This document shows, in pieces, positions 13,568 through 24,400 of a stretch of 64,000 nucleotides of DNA. The position numbers and the translations under genes were made by a program. The stretch covers positions 556,238 through 620,237 of the forward strand of contig WELA01005328.1 in the NCBI GenBank assembly GCA_009602735.1, given 5' to 3'. The DNA is from Mesotaenium endlicherianum (Eukaryota; Streptophyta; Zygnematophyceae; Zygnematales; Mesotaeniaceae). The notes under the pieces are model-generated. The model was given only the letters and a program-made list of their open reading frames with translations, was not told the DNA's origin and did not search any database. Position 1 is the first letter of the stretch. Each line of letters starts with the position of its first letter.

Positions 13568-15326
13568 GTCTTCTATCGCCCAGCGGAAACGAATCTCACA
13601 AAAGACCACCCTCCCTTAATGACGAGAAAATGGTCATAAAGCGGAAGTGCTTTTATTCGTTGTTTCGCGGTCTGAAAACTCAACTTGGAAAAACCCGATA
13701 TAATCACGTTTGGACACGATAGAGAGCATGCTGAGAAAGGAACAGTTCTGCTATAGCCAGGATGCAACTTCAAGACCGTTGAGAGCAGGTTGACAATCGA
13801 CACTGACTCAAGTTGCATTGATGTCTCCTACGTGCTCCTGAGGCAGCAAACTACTTGCATATATGTCCTCCCAGACTGATTAAGTGCTCGAGCCTTGCGT
13901 CACTGCACAAAGATTATCTGTAACCTACTGCTCAGCCTGCTCTGTCTTGGCATTAGACTCTAGTGTGACCTACCATGCCCGGTCCTGGCTTCCCTTGTGT
14001 AGAGAATACTGCATTGGTCTGGCATTGGTGGTCCACGAGGTACCGATTTCGCGTTGGCTAGAGAAAGCTGCAATCAGCTGCAACCTCAGGCGCTGCAATC
14101 GTCTGACCCAGGTCTGACCCCGCTGTGAGCTGTGAGCACCCACGGCTGCCCACGGCCACCCACGATCTCCCCGCCTGCATTGTCGTGCAGCGTGCTACGA
14201 GGTTTGACGAGAGCAGTCTAAAATTTTATTCAAGCGGAACACGAGTAGAATGAAGCATACTTAACGGCCATCTACGGTCGATGTTCCCACGATCCATCTC
14301 GGCCTTCAGGACTGTTCAGGACCGTCGTACAAACCTGCTCGCGATCGCTCTCTCTCTCTCGGTCACTGGACGTTGATCCAAGTAATTTCACCTGACACGT
14401 CACATCTAACAAATGGGTGAGTCACAGGAACGACGACTCACGAGTCCTGAACTGCCGTGAAAGTGAGAAAGCACATCGTAAAATCGTAAATATCTCTCGG
14501 GTGCCTTCCTATTGGCACGCGGGACGGGCTCCAGCGGAAGTTTTAGAATGGGTTTCGAGCGACTGTAGCAATTTTACTTTTTGGCTGCTTTTGGCGCAGA
14601 TTACGATAGAATGCTAAGTTCTCTCCCTTGCTTTTGTGACTAGCCATGACCAAGCCATGACGGTGTTTCCCGCACGTCGTGTGTCAGGTCTCTTGCATGT
14701 GTGTCGACGACGTGACCAACCGTTGATGGTCAATGGCTGGTCGTCCTGTTGACTGTTGAACCCCCTTTTATTGAGATAGCTGGAAATATGACCAAGTTTT
14801 CTTACTCGGTAGCTTCAATGCTTACACATCACAAGCTCAATTCCATTCTCTCATAAAACTCCTTTCAAGATGTCGCGATTGCTATCGGTAGGTGGGCGCT
14901 GGTGGGCGCAGCACGCGTGGCGCAAGTCACGGCTGCTACAGGTACGGAAAGTCAGCGTTGACTCACCGACCAAATTGTTTATGTGCGAAAGGCAGCATTG
15001 AAAGCTAAGGTAAGACACACGTGAGGGTGACTGCCACGGGTCCAAATAGACACTCAGTAATTGGTGGGCTTTGACGGATGAGTCAGCTGAGAAACTTACC
15101 GCACCAAGTGCTGCAAAGGGTCCGCGTCGAAATTGCCAAGTAAGGCAAAGTTGACAAAGTTGCAATTTAAGCAAATGCCAAGTCAGGCTATGCTGAGAGG
15201 GCAAGCCAGCTCAACCATGGCTCCTCGATAGAGCTGCCACGACAGCGCTGTCACGCCATTAGACATGGTCTCAAAGACCACATGGGCATGCACGCTGACC
15301 GAAAGATTAAGTTAGCACCCATAACC
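13568..15326. other. Non-coding stretch between PP2C gene and retrotransposon block
   Basis: This interval should contain the PP2C promoter or 5' untranslated exons. No ORF here has recognisable motifs, and no tRNA or known repeat was seen. Homology to family A pol begins abruptly near 15327, which marks the left edge of the repeat block. Confidence 0.4.
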
Positions 15327-18300
15327 GTGATTGAGAAAAAGGTGAGTTCTTCGGAGCACCCTATTGCTGCAAAAATTGTTGCTCAGTATCCTGATGTTTT
15401 TAAGATGCCTTTAGCATTGCCCCCTAAGAGGGAAGTAGATCATAAGATTGATTTATTACCTGGGAGTCAGCCCCCTTGGCAACGCACATATAACTTGTCT
15501 TTTGTAGAGAGTAAGAGTTAAAAACACAAATTGCAGAGTTGGAAGAAAATGGGTATATTCTCCCAGTAAATCACTTTATGGCGCACCCATCTTATTTGTT
15601 AAAAAGAAGGATGGTAGTAGGCAAATGTGTGTGGATTACACAGCTCTTAGCAAAATTACAGTATAAAACAAGTATGCTTTACCCAGAATGGACTTGCTTG
15701 ATACCTTGTCTGGTGCTAAAGTGTTTTCAATAAAATAGATCTCAAGAGTTGTTATCATCAAACCAGAATTGCTGAGGGGGATAAACACAAGACTGCCTTC
15801 CGCACACGTTATGAACACTATGAGTTTATTGTGATGCCATTTGGGCTGACCAATGCTCCTGGAACCTTCATGGGTGCTATGAATGACATTTTTAGGCCTT
15901 ACTTGGGTAGGTTTGTGTTAGTTTTATTGGATGACCTTTTAATTTTCTCTAAAAATGAAGCTGAGCATGCAAGCACTTGAAGACAGAGATGGTTACTCTA
16001 AGAAAGAGTCAGCTATATGCTAAAATGAGCAAGTGCAATTTCTTTAAGGAGAGTATTGAATTCTTGGCCCACGTTGTCACTAAGAAAGGCATCAGTGTGG
16101 ATCTTAAGAAAGTCCATACCATAAGGGACTGGCCAATGCCACAGTCTGTCTTGGAAGTTAGATCCTTCCTCGGATTGGCTAACTATTATAAGAGATTTAT
16201 TGAGAATTATTCTACAAAGGCCAGTAAACTGTCTGACCTTACTAAGGACATAGGGTATGTGTGGGGGATAGAGTAGCAAGCTGCCTTCCAGACCCTTAAA
16301 GATGCCCTCTGTTCTGCCCATGTCTTAGCTGTTTATGACTTCAGCAAACCTGTGCAGGTGGTTACTGATGCTTATGACTTTGCCACGGGTGCTATTTTGT
16401 CGCAGCCTGCTGACAAAACCACAAAGGATGGTAAGGTAAAGCAGGAGTGGCACCCTGTGCTGTATGAGTCTATGAATTTGAATCCAGCTGAGATTAATCA
16501 TTCTGTACTTGATAAAGAGCTGCTGGCTACCATTCATGTTCTCAAGTAGTGGAGAGCATACTTACATGGTAAAGCTTTTCAAGTGATTACAGAGCACCCA
16601 GCTCTAACTTATTTTAAGAAGAAGTCCAAGCACTTAGCTCTGTCTCACTTTCAGAAGAAGTACAAGCTGTTGAGAAGGGAGAACCGTTGAAGCCAGATGC
16701 TGGAGCAATTCCAAGTCCAAATTGACTACAAATCAAGGAAGGTGAATTGTGCTGATGCAATCTCTAGAAGACCTGACTTGCAAGAAAGAAACTTTAGTCA
16801 GCATGCTGTAGACAAGGTCCTTTGTGCACTCACTTCATTAAAAGTCAAAAAGTCCTTCCTTGAACAACTTAGGAACGCCTACCTTTCGGACCCAACATTT
16901 GAGCCCAGCCCCACTGATGGTGTGTGTCCTGGTAATATACTCGGGTATAAGCTGAAGGGAGGGATCTGGGTAGACGAAACCACTTCAGGTACGCTGAAGC
17001 TGGTAATTCCTAATAACCTGGAAATAAGGTTATTCTTATTGCGTCAAGCACATGAAAGTTTACTGGGTGGGCATTTGGAGCAAGCCAAAACTATTGGCAA
17101 ACTCGCAAAATATATCACCGGGAAGGGTTGCCTCGTGAGTTCTTGAAATTTATTAAGTCCTGTGATCAATATCAGAAAAACAAGTCGAGACACACACCAC
17201 CCGGATGGCTATTGCAACCACCACCCATCCTAGCTGGACGATGGAAAACATTAACCATGGACTGGGTGGTAACACTACCAAGAATTGCCAATGGACATGA
17301 TTCTATCCTGGTAGTAGTGGATAAATTGACAAAAATGGTCATTATCATCCCCACCACTGTCAAGGTGATTGCACTCAAAATTGCGAGACAGTTCTACGAC
17401 CTTGTAGTATGCCAACATGGGCTACCCTACAATATTATCTCACACAGAGACTCAAAATTCACCTCTAAGTTCTGGCGAGCTTTAATGGGATTAATGGGTG
17501 TCAGACAGCTGCTCAGCACAGCAAACCACCCTCAGACTGATGGGCAGAGTAAGAGAACTAACCGACTTCTGCAAAAAGTGCTGAGAGCATATATTAACCA
17601 AAAACAAGATAATTGAGATGACCAGTTGCCTCAAATTTAATGTGCGATCAACAGCGCGGTGCATGTTCCAACGGAAAAGACTCCTTTTGAACTTAGTATG
17701 GGTAGAGTCCCCAAGTCTCCTTTAGATGTGCTAGGGGGATCTTTAACTCATCCTGAGGGGATTGACGACCCGATCTCCCTTCTGTTGACCCTGGAGTTTG
17801 CTGACTCCCTGTCAAAAGTCCAACATAACTTGCACAAAGCCCAACAGAATCAACAAAAATATGCTCATCAACATCGTCGAGAGCTGACATTTTCAAAGCG
17901 CGATTTGGTCAAATTGCATTCTCAACATCTGTACCTGCCTGGTGCGGTCAAGAAAAAGCTTGGTCCCGTTTAAGTCGGTCCATATTTGGTGGTGCGCCGT
18001 GTCGGTCAGAATGCTCACAAACTGAACATGTCAGCGGAATACAAGGGTCACCCAGTCTTCAATGTCTCTTTTCTAAAAACATAAATCAAGGGTGACACAC
18101 TGCTCACAAGTTGGCTACCCGTCCAACCGGGACCAGTCCCTGCTCTCCGGGATGGTGACCCTAAGGAATATGAGGTCGATGAAATTTTAAACGCCCGTTT
18201 GGTTTGTCGATCATCTAAATATGTCATGAAGTATCTGGTCAGATGGAAGGGTTGCGATGCCTCTGGGGAGACCTGGGAATTTAAGGACCACTTGACCAAG

Positions 18301-18354
18301 GCCAGAGGGGCGTTGAAACGCTTTTACCTTCGAGAGGCTCGGACATCTCCCTAA
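15327..18354 (+). pseudogene. Degenerate pol (RT, RNase H, integrase, chromodomain) of element 1
   Basis: In order: RT N-terminus ([15 protein letters not shown], about 15420-15470); RT fingers and palm broken by stops and frameshifts (15540-15980, active site LLDDLLIF); connection and RNase H (15977-16700); integrase zinc finger and DDE core (about 16985-17640); C-terminal region; and a chromodomain (EYEVDEIL, about 18165-18350) ending at TAA 18352-18354. At least eight stops or frameshifts are visible. A 36-bp tandem duplication (16595-16630 and 16631-16666) repeats the segment that aligns to [12 protein letters not shown] in other copies. The copy is inactive. Confidence 0.88.
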
Positions 18355-18688
18355 CTGTCATTTCAGCGGACATGAGGAGCCGACAGGAGGTCCTGTCTCT
18401 GTTTAAGTTGGCGGGGAAATGTGCAAGAAAGTGACCGTCAGTAACAAACTGACGTTAAGTAATGGGAAGTGACAGTTGCGACAGGCAGCCCAACTTAAAC
18501 ATTAAGTTGGAGGGAGTGGAATAACATCTCGGGAACTAGCCGATTGTCTTACCATTCTTCACGCTCAAACTTTGCTCACACTCATTTCCCCCTTAAGCAC
18601 TCTCCCTTTTTCCGCTTATTTATATTAGGTATTGCATACGCTCTAACCCTCAATACTACGTTCCTTACCTGTCAAAGTACTCAATGAT
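15327..18688 (+). mobile_element. Element 1: family A Ty3/gypsy fragment (pol 3' part, truncated both sides)
   Basis: This degenerate copy starts inside the protease-RT linker and ends in the post-pol spacer, where the LTR of element 2 begins at 18689. Two TAAGTTGG-type motifs (18404-18416 and 18503-18514) follow the pol stop, as in element 9. It has no LTR of its own in the window. It is the most decayed family A copy. Confidence 0.85.
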
Positions 18689-19405
18689 TGAAATGAATCG
18701 ACTTACCAATACGCGGTTAACAATTAATAGAGATCTTTATATCAGCGAGTAATCTTTGTGGTATTTTCTATAGACTGATTAAATAGCAAAAGACAACACA
18801 CTAGCAGTGGACAATACTCGAAAGTCAAAGGCAAGTAAACTAGCATCAATAATGCAATCAGTAAACTCATACATAAGCAAGGCTAGAAGACAGTGCGCAT
18901 CAATGGCTTCTCCCTTGGATTCAGATCTCTCCCAGTAAGCTGTACAAGAGAGTTGGCCTCGTTTCCGAATGCCGAACTCGAGAGCAATGCCTAGCATATG
19001 TACATGGAATGAGTTTACTGTTCAACGGCCAGTGCGATGGCACCGCCTACCCGGGAGTTAACCACGTTGGTAAGACCTCGGTTAACCAAATCCACCGCCA
19101 TCTCCCATCATCCCGAATCGCCATCCATCATAGGGATGTCATCTGGCCATTCATCTAGCGTATCACACTTAGATGCATATCGAGGCAGTTCGCTGCTACC
19201 GAGTACGGAAGTGAGCTGGCTGTCAAAGAATGTGTCAGCAAGCTGACTGAAGTTGACTACAGCCTGCTGCTTCCGGCTGAGTCATTAAACTGATGATTCA
19301 ATAAAGTCCAGCAGACTCAATATTAACTAAAGTTCAGCAGGCTGAACATATTTAACTCTGTTATTTAAATGAATATTATATCGACCAATATACTGATTCA
19401 TTACA
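18689..19405 (-). repeat. 3' LTR of element 2 (family A)
   Basis: On the minus strand it begins TGTAATGAATC and ends GATTCATTTCA, about 717 bp. It carries the family A CAGC/GCTG palindromic motifs and the AT-rich palindrome near its 3' end. Confidence 0.9.
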
Positions 19406-19440
19406 ATCCCTCCAACTTATCATGTTGTCGCCTCGACAAC
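19406..19440 (-). promoter_or_regulatory. Polypurine tract and GTTGTCG hairpin of element 2
   Basis: On the minus strand the hairpin GTTGTCG-AGG-CGACAAC (19440-19424) is followed by TAAGTTGGAGGGAT (19419-19406), which abuts the 3' LTR. The purine run is the likely plus-strand primer. The hairpin function is unknown, but it is kept in elements 2, 4, 6 and 9. Confidence 0.75.
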
Positions 19441-19490
19441 ATTAACACTAATAACAGCGTGCTGTCCCTTCCGTCCCCAGCCTACTGCCA

Positions 19491-21157
19491 TTAGGAGGGA
19501 GATGTCCCTGAGGCCCTATACTCAAGGGAGCCAGACCTCCTTCTATCTTGGGGTCTTCTGAAGCCTGTCAGAGAGGGAGGTTCTGTGTAAGGACCCGGCG
19601 GAGAACGCAGTAACTGGGCTGTTTCCTCCCGCACAGTCCGAAACTGAAGGGAGGCAGCCTTCTCCTGGGCAGCCCTCAAACTGACAGGTACGTATACCGG
19701 CATCCTAGAAGGATGTTGCATGACATGAGCCAAGGGTACATGCCCTCTCTGCGAGGGAGATGCTGGCAGGCCTCTGGCTATCTCCCGAGCAGCCCTCCTG
19801 TCTGCCCAATCTGACTGGGTCTCCGTCCCTGCAGATGGGCTCTGTCCTCTGGCAGTTCCCAGCCAAGTGATATCCTCCTCTTCAGCAAGTTGCTGCATGG
19901 CCAACCCCGTCTTCTCCCTTACAGGGGATGTGACAGGTGTCAGGATCACGACGGGGCTAGTGTCCTCCTCCTCACCTTCCTCCTTGTCTTCCTCTGACTC
20001 CTCCTCCTCGCCGTCCCCGTGTTCCTCTGAGACTTCTGGGGTCTCTTCTGTCAGCTGCTCCAGTTCTTCCCGAGAAAAAGAATATCCTACTGACCTTCCC
20101 CTTTTGGGTGCTGGTGGGGGCTGCTGAGTCCGGACCGCATAGAGGTCCTTTTCACCCTGCTTACTTGCCTATTTGGCATAAGCGTGCTTCCCTTTTGAGA
20201 ATGACTCTCGGGCCCTGCTTCTGTCCCCCTGCATCTCTTGGCTCATGCAGTCTCTGACTCCATCCAATCTTGGGTCCCAAGCCGCAATGTGAGGGGGCAA
20301 TACTATGTTCCCCTTTAGGTCTGTCAGCAAATCCTCATCCGCCGCCCTGTCATTCTGCTGGTCCCTCGTGTTGATGGTCATCCACCGCCAATCGGTGGAC
20401 TTTTGGAAGAAGGCAGGGTCTGTCCTTTTAAGAGTACAAGGGTACCAGTGCCCTGCAAAGTCCAGCTGACTGGTTTCCCTGGCCAAGAATTCCCAGCTCC
20501 TTCTCTCCACCTCATTATACATGGCCTTGAACCTGTTATGGGGTGTTGAGTACTTGAAGCTGTCCGCGTCCATGGGGATCATCCTGATGACCCTATCTTT
20601 CCCCCAGATACCAGGAATCGAGACAGCCCCTGCTTCGTTCACCTGGGCCATTGCCTTGGCCTCTCTGACCGTATATCCTACCATCCTGGCGTATCATGGT
20701 AGAGGAGGAGCCCCGTGCTGACCTCTATATACTTGTCAAAGTTTTCGGATGTCTCCCCTTCCCTCTGGAGGATTTCCTTCTGCGACTCACTGCGACTTCT
20801 CTGGGCATACTTGAAGGCCTCCTCCAGTAGATCAAAGCCCTTGCTCAGCACTGTGTAGCGGTAGCTGCTGATTCTCCTCTGTTCCTCTTCTTCAAGCTGC
20901 CGCTTCCGTTTCTCCTCAGCTTGCCTCTCCTCCTCTGCTTTCTTGGCCTCCTCTGCAGCTTTTCTGTCCAATTCTTCCTGCTTCAGTCTGGCGTGTTCCT
21001 CTTCCTCCTTCTTCTTTTGTGCCTCTTGCTGTTGTTGGAGTTGTTGTGATTCCCGAGCGGAGATGGAGGATGATTCGATGTCTCCACGGAAGTGCAAGTA
21101 TTCTGCATGTGCCTCTTCCGCCCTTCTCTTCCTCTTGAGTTCCGACTTTTGAGTCAT
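19491..21157 (-). pseudogene. ORF3 of element 2 (most complete canonical copy; one frameshift, one stop)
   Basis: Extra ORF between pol and the 3' LTR, sense to the element. ATG at 21157 is preceded by CAG|G. The product would be about 555 aa: a Lys/Arg-rich start (MTQKSELKRKRR); a Gln/Glu/Lys/Ala coiled coil to about residue 105; a core with FDLLEEAFKYAQ, LQREGE, YIEVSTGLLLYHD, MVGYT, IPGI, MYNEVERRSWEFLARE, HWYPC, DWRWMTIN, LPPHIAAWDPRL and FSKGKHAYAK; an acidic tract with TEETPEVSEE; and a conserved end with ARGLPASPS, GHVPLAHVMQHP and MPVYVPV. One base is missing near 20690 relative to element 6, and TGG is TAG at 20169-20171. No signal peptide or membrane segment is seen. I recognise no domain. 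Roles such as RNA binding or anti-silencing are speculation. Confidence 0.8.
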
Positions 21158-21360
21158 CCTGCTCAGTCATAAACACAATGCAGTTAGTGAAGTCATGATA
21201 TTTTGCCGCTACTGAGTGCCCTTGAGGAAGGGGAACGCGATCCGGAGAGTTCCTAGTGTGGAGTACCTGGTGTGAGTGAATATAAGGGAAAATTGAGTTA
21301 GAGAGCAAGTGGGTGTGAGCGCAGGTTGAGTGTGTAATATGGTGATCAGAGAATACCACT

Positions 21361-21432
21361 CCCTCCAACTTAATTTTAAAGGTGGGCTGCCTCTCACAAC
21401 TGTCACTAACTGTCACATCCCCCTCCAACTTA
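21361..21432 (-). promoter_or_regulatory. Two internal PPT-like motifs in the post-pol spacer of element 2
   Basis: TAAGTTGGAGGG occurs on the minus strand at 21432-21421 and again at 21372-21361. Both match the PPT beside the 3' LTR and lie between the pol stop and ORF3. Confidence 0.7.
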
Positions 21433-21466
21433 TATGGAGACAGGACCACCTGTCACCTTCCCATGT

Positions 21467-24400
21467 CTACTGAAGGGACAGTAAGGGCGGTGCCCCAGCC
21501 GCCCGAAGGTGGAACCGTTTCAACGCCCCTTTGGCATTGGTCAGCTGGTCATGAAATTCCCAAGTGTCCCCAGAGGCATCGTAACCCTTCCATCCGATGA
21601 GGTACTTCAGGACATATTTAGACGATCGACGGACCGAGCGAGCGTCTAAAATCTCATCGACCTCATATTCCTCAGGATCACCGTCCCGGACAGCGGGGAC
21701 CGGTCTCGGTTGGACAGGTAACCGACCTGTGAACAGTGTATCACCTTTGATGTAGGGTTCCAGGAAGGAGACATTAAAGACCGGGTGACCCTTGTAGTCC
21801 GCTGACATGTTCAGTTTGTAAGCATTCTGACCGACACGGCGCACTACCGAATATGGACCGACCCAGACAGGGCCAAGCTTTTTCTTGACCATACCAGGGA
21901 GGTACAGGTGCTGAGAATGCAGTTTGACTAAATCGCCCTTAGAAAATGTCAGCTGCCGACATTGTTGATTAGCGTATTTTTGTTGGTTTTCTTGGGCTTT
22001 GTGCAGGTTTTGTTGGAATTCTGACAGGGTGTCAGCAAACTCCTCAGTTATCGGGAGGGAGATCGGGTTGTCAATCCCTTCAGGGTCAGTTAAAGACTCC
22101 CGCAGTACATTTAAAGGAGACTTAGGGACTCTACCCAGGCTGAGTTCAAAAGGAGTCTTGCCCGTTGACGCGTACACCGCACTGTTGATCGCAAATTAAA
22201 TTTGAGGCAACAGGTCATCCCAATTATCTTGCTTTTGGTTAATATATGCTCTCAGCACCTCTTGCAGAACTCGGTTAGTTCTTTCAGTCTGCCCATCAGT
22301 CTGAGGGTGGTTTGCTGTGCTGAGCAGCTGTTTGACTCCCATTAACCCCATTAAAGCTCGCCAGAACTTAGAGGTGAATTTTGAGTCTCTGTCTGAGACA
22401 ATATTAGAAGGAAGCCCATGTTGGCATACTACATGGTTGTAGAACTGTCTCGCTGTTTCGAGTGCAATCACTTTGACAGTTGTGGGGATAAAAATGACCA
22501 TTTTTGTCAGTTTATCCACGATTAAATCATGGCCATTGGCAGTTCTTGGTAGTGAGACCACCCAATCCATGGATATAGTTTCCCAGCGTCCAGCTGGGAC
22601 GGGCAGTGGTTGCAAGAGACCTCCGGGTGGTGTGTGCCGAGACTTATTTCTCTGACACTGGTCACAGGATTTGACATATTTCAAGACCTCCCGGGGTAAC
22701 CCCTCCCAATGATAATGTTTTGCCAATTTGCCAACAGTTTTGGCCTGCCCCAAATGTCCACCCAGGAGACTGTCATGCGCTTGACTCAGTAAGAGAGACC
22801 TTATTTCCAAGTGATTAGGAATGACCAGCTTCAGCCTGCCTGAAGTGGTTTCAGTCACCCAGACCCCTCCCTTGAGCTTATACCAAAGTGCAGTAGCACG
22901 ACACATACCAGTAGTGGGGCGGGGCTCAAATGTTGGGTCAGAAAGGTAGGCTCTCCTAAGTTGTTTAAGGAAGGACTTTTTCACCTTTAGTGAAGTGAGT
23001 GCACACAGGACTTTATCTATAGCATGCTGACTAAAGTTCCTTACTTGCAAGTCAGGTCTTCTAGAGAGTGCATCAGCAGGATTCAACTTCCCTGGTTTGT
23101 AGTCAATCTGGACTTGGAACTGCTCCAGCATCTGGCTCCAGCGGTTCTCCCTCCTTGACAGCTTGGACTACTTCTGAAAGTGGGTCAGAGCTAGATGATC
23201 TGTAATCACCTTAAAGGCATTACCATGTAAGTATGCTCTCCACTGTTTGAGCACATGAATGATAGCTAGCAGCTCCTTATCATGCACTGAGTAATTAATC
23301 TCCGCTGGATTAAATTTCATAGACTCGTACAACACAGGGTGCCACTCCTGCCGTACCTTACCATCCTTTGTGGTCTTGTCAGCAGGCTGCAACAAAATAG
23401 CACCCATGGCAAAGTCAGAGGCATCAGTGACCACCTGCACGGGTTTGCCGGGGTCATACACGGCTAGCACTGGGGCAGAACAAAGGGCCTCTTTAAGGGT
23501 TTGGAAGGCAGCGTGCTGCTCTTTCCCCCACACATACCCTATGTCTTTCTTAGTAAGGTCAGTCAGTTTACTGGCCTTTGTGGAATAGTTCTCAATAAAT
23601 CTCCTATAGTAGTTAGCCAACCCGAGGAAGGATCTAACTTCAAAGACATACTGTGGTACNAAGACATACTGTGGTACCGGCCAGTCCCTTATGGTCTGGG
23701 CTTTCTTAGGATCCACCTTGATGCCCTCCTTACTGACAACGTGGCCTAAGAATTCAATACTTTCTTAAAGAAATCACACTTGCTCATTTCAGCATATAAG
23801 TGATTATTCCTCAGAGTGTCCACGACAGTCGTTAAGTGGTCAGTGTGCTGAGCTTCATCATTAGAGAAAATTAAAATATCATCCAGGAGAACTTGCACAA
23901 ACTTATCCAAATAAGGTCTGAAAATGTCATTCATAGCACCCATGAAGGTGGCAGGAGCATTAGTCATTCCAAAAGGCATCACGTTGAACTCATAGTGTCC
24001 ATAACGTGTACGGAAGGCAGTCTTGTGTTCATCCCCCTCAGCAATTCTGATTTGATGATAACCACTCTTGAGATCTATCTTACTGAACACCTTAGCACCA
24101 GACAGGGTATCAAGCAAGTCCTCGATCTTGGGTAAGGTATACTTGTTCCTTACTGTAATTCTGTTCAGGGCTCTGCAATCCACACACATCCGCATACTGC
24201 CATCCTTTTTCTTAACAAATAGGATGGGTGCGCCGTACGGTGATTTACAGGGAGATGTGTAACCATTTTCCTCAAGCTTTGCAATCAGTGTTTTCAACTC
24301 CTCGCTCTCCACATTATACAAGCCATAAGTGCGTTGCCAGGGTGGTTGACTCCCAGGTAATAAATCAATACTATGATCTACTTCTCGTTAAGGGGGTAGT

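Noticed and set aside
23660-23660. Frameshift in element 2 RNase H
   Set aside because: It is produced by an N plus a duplicated contig end, not by mutation.
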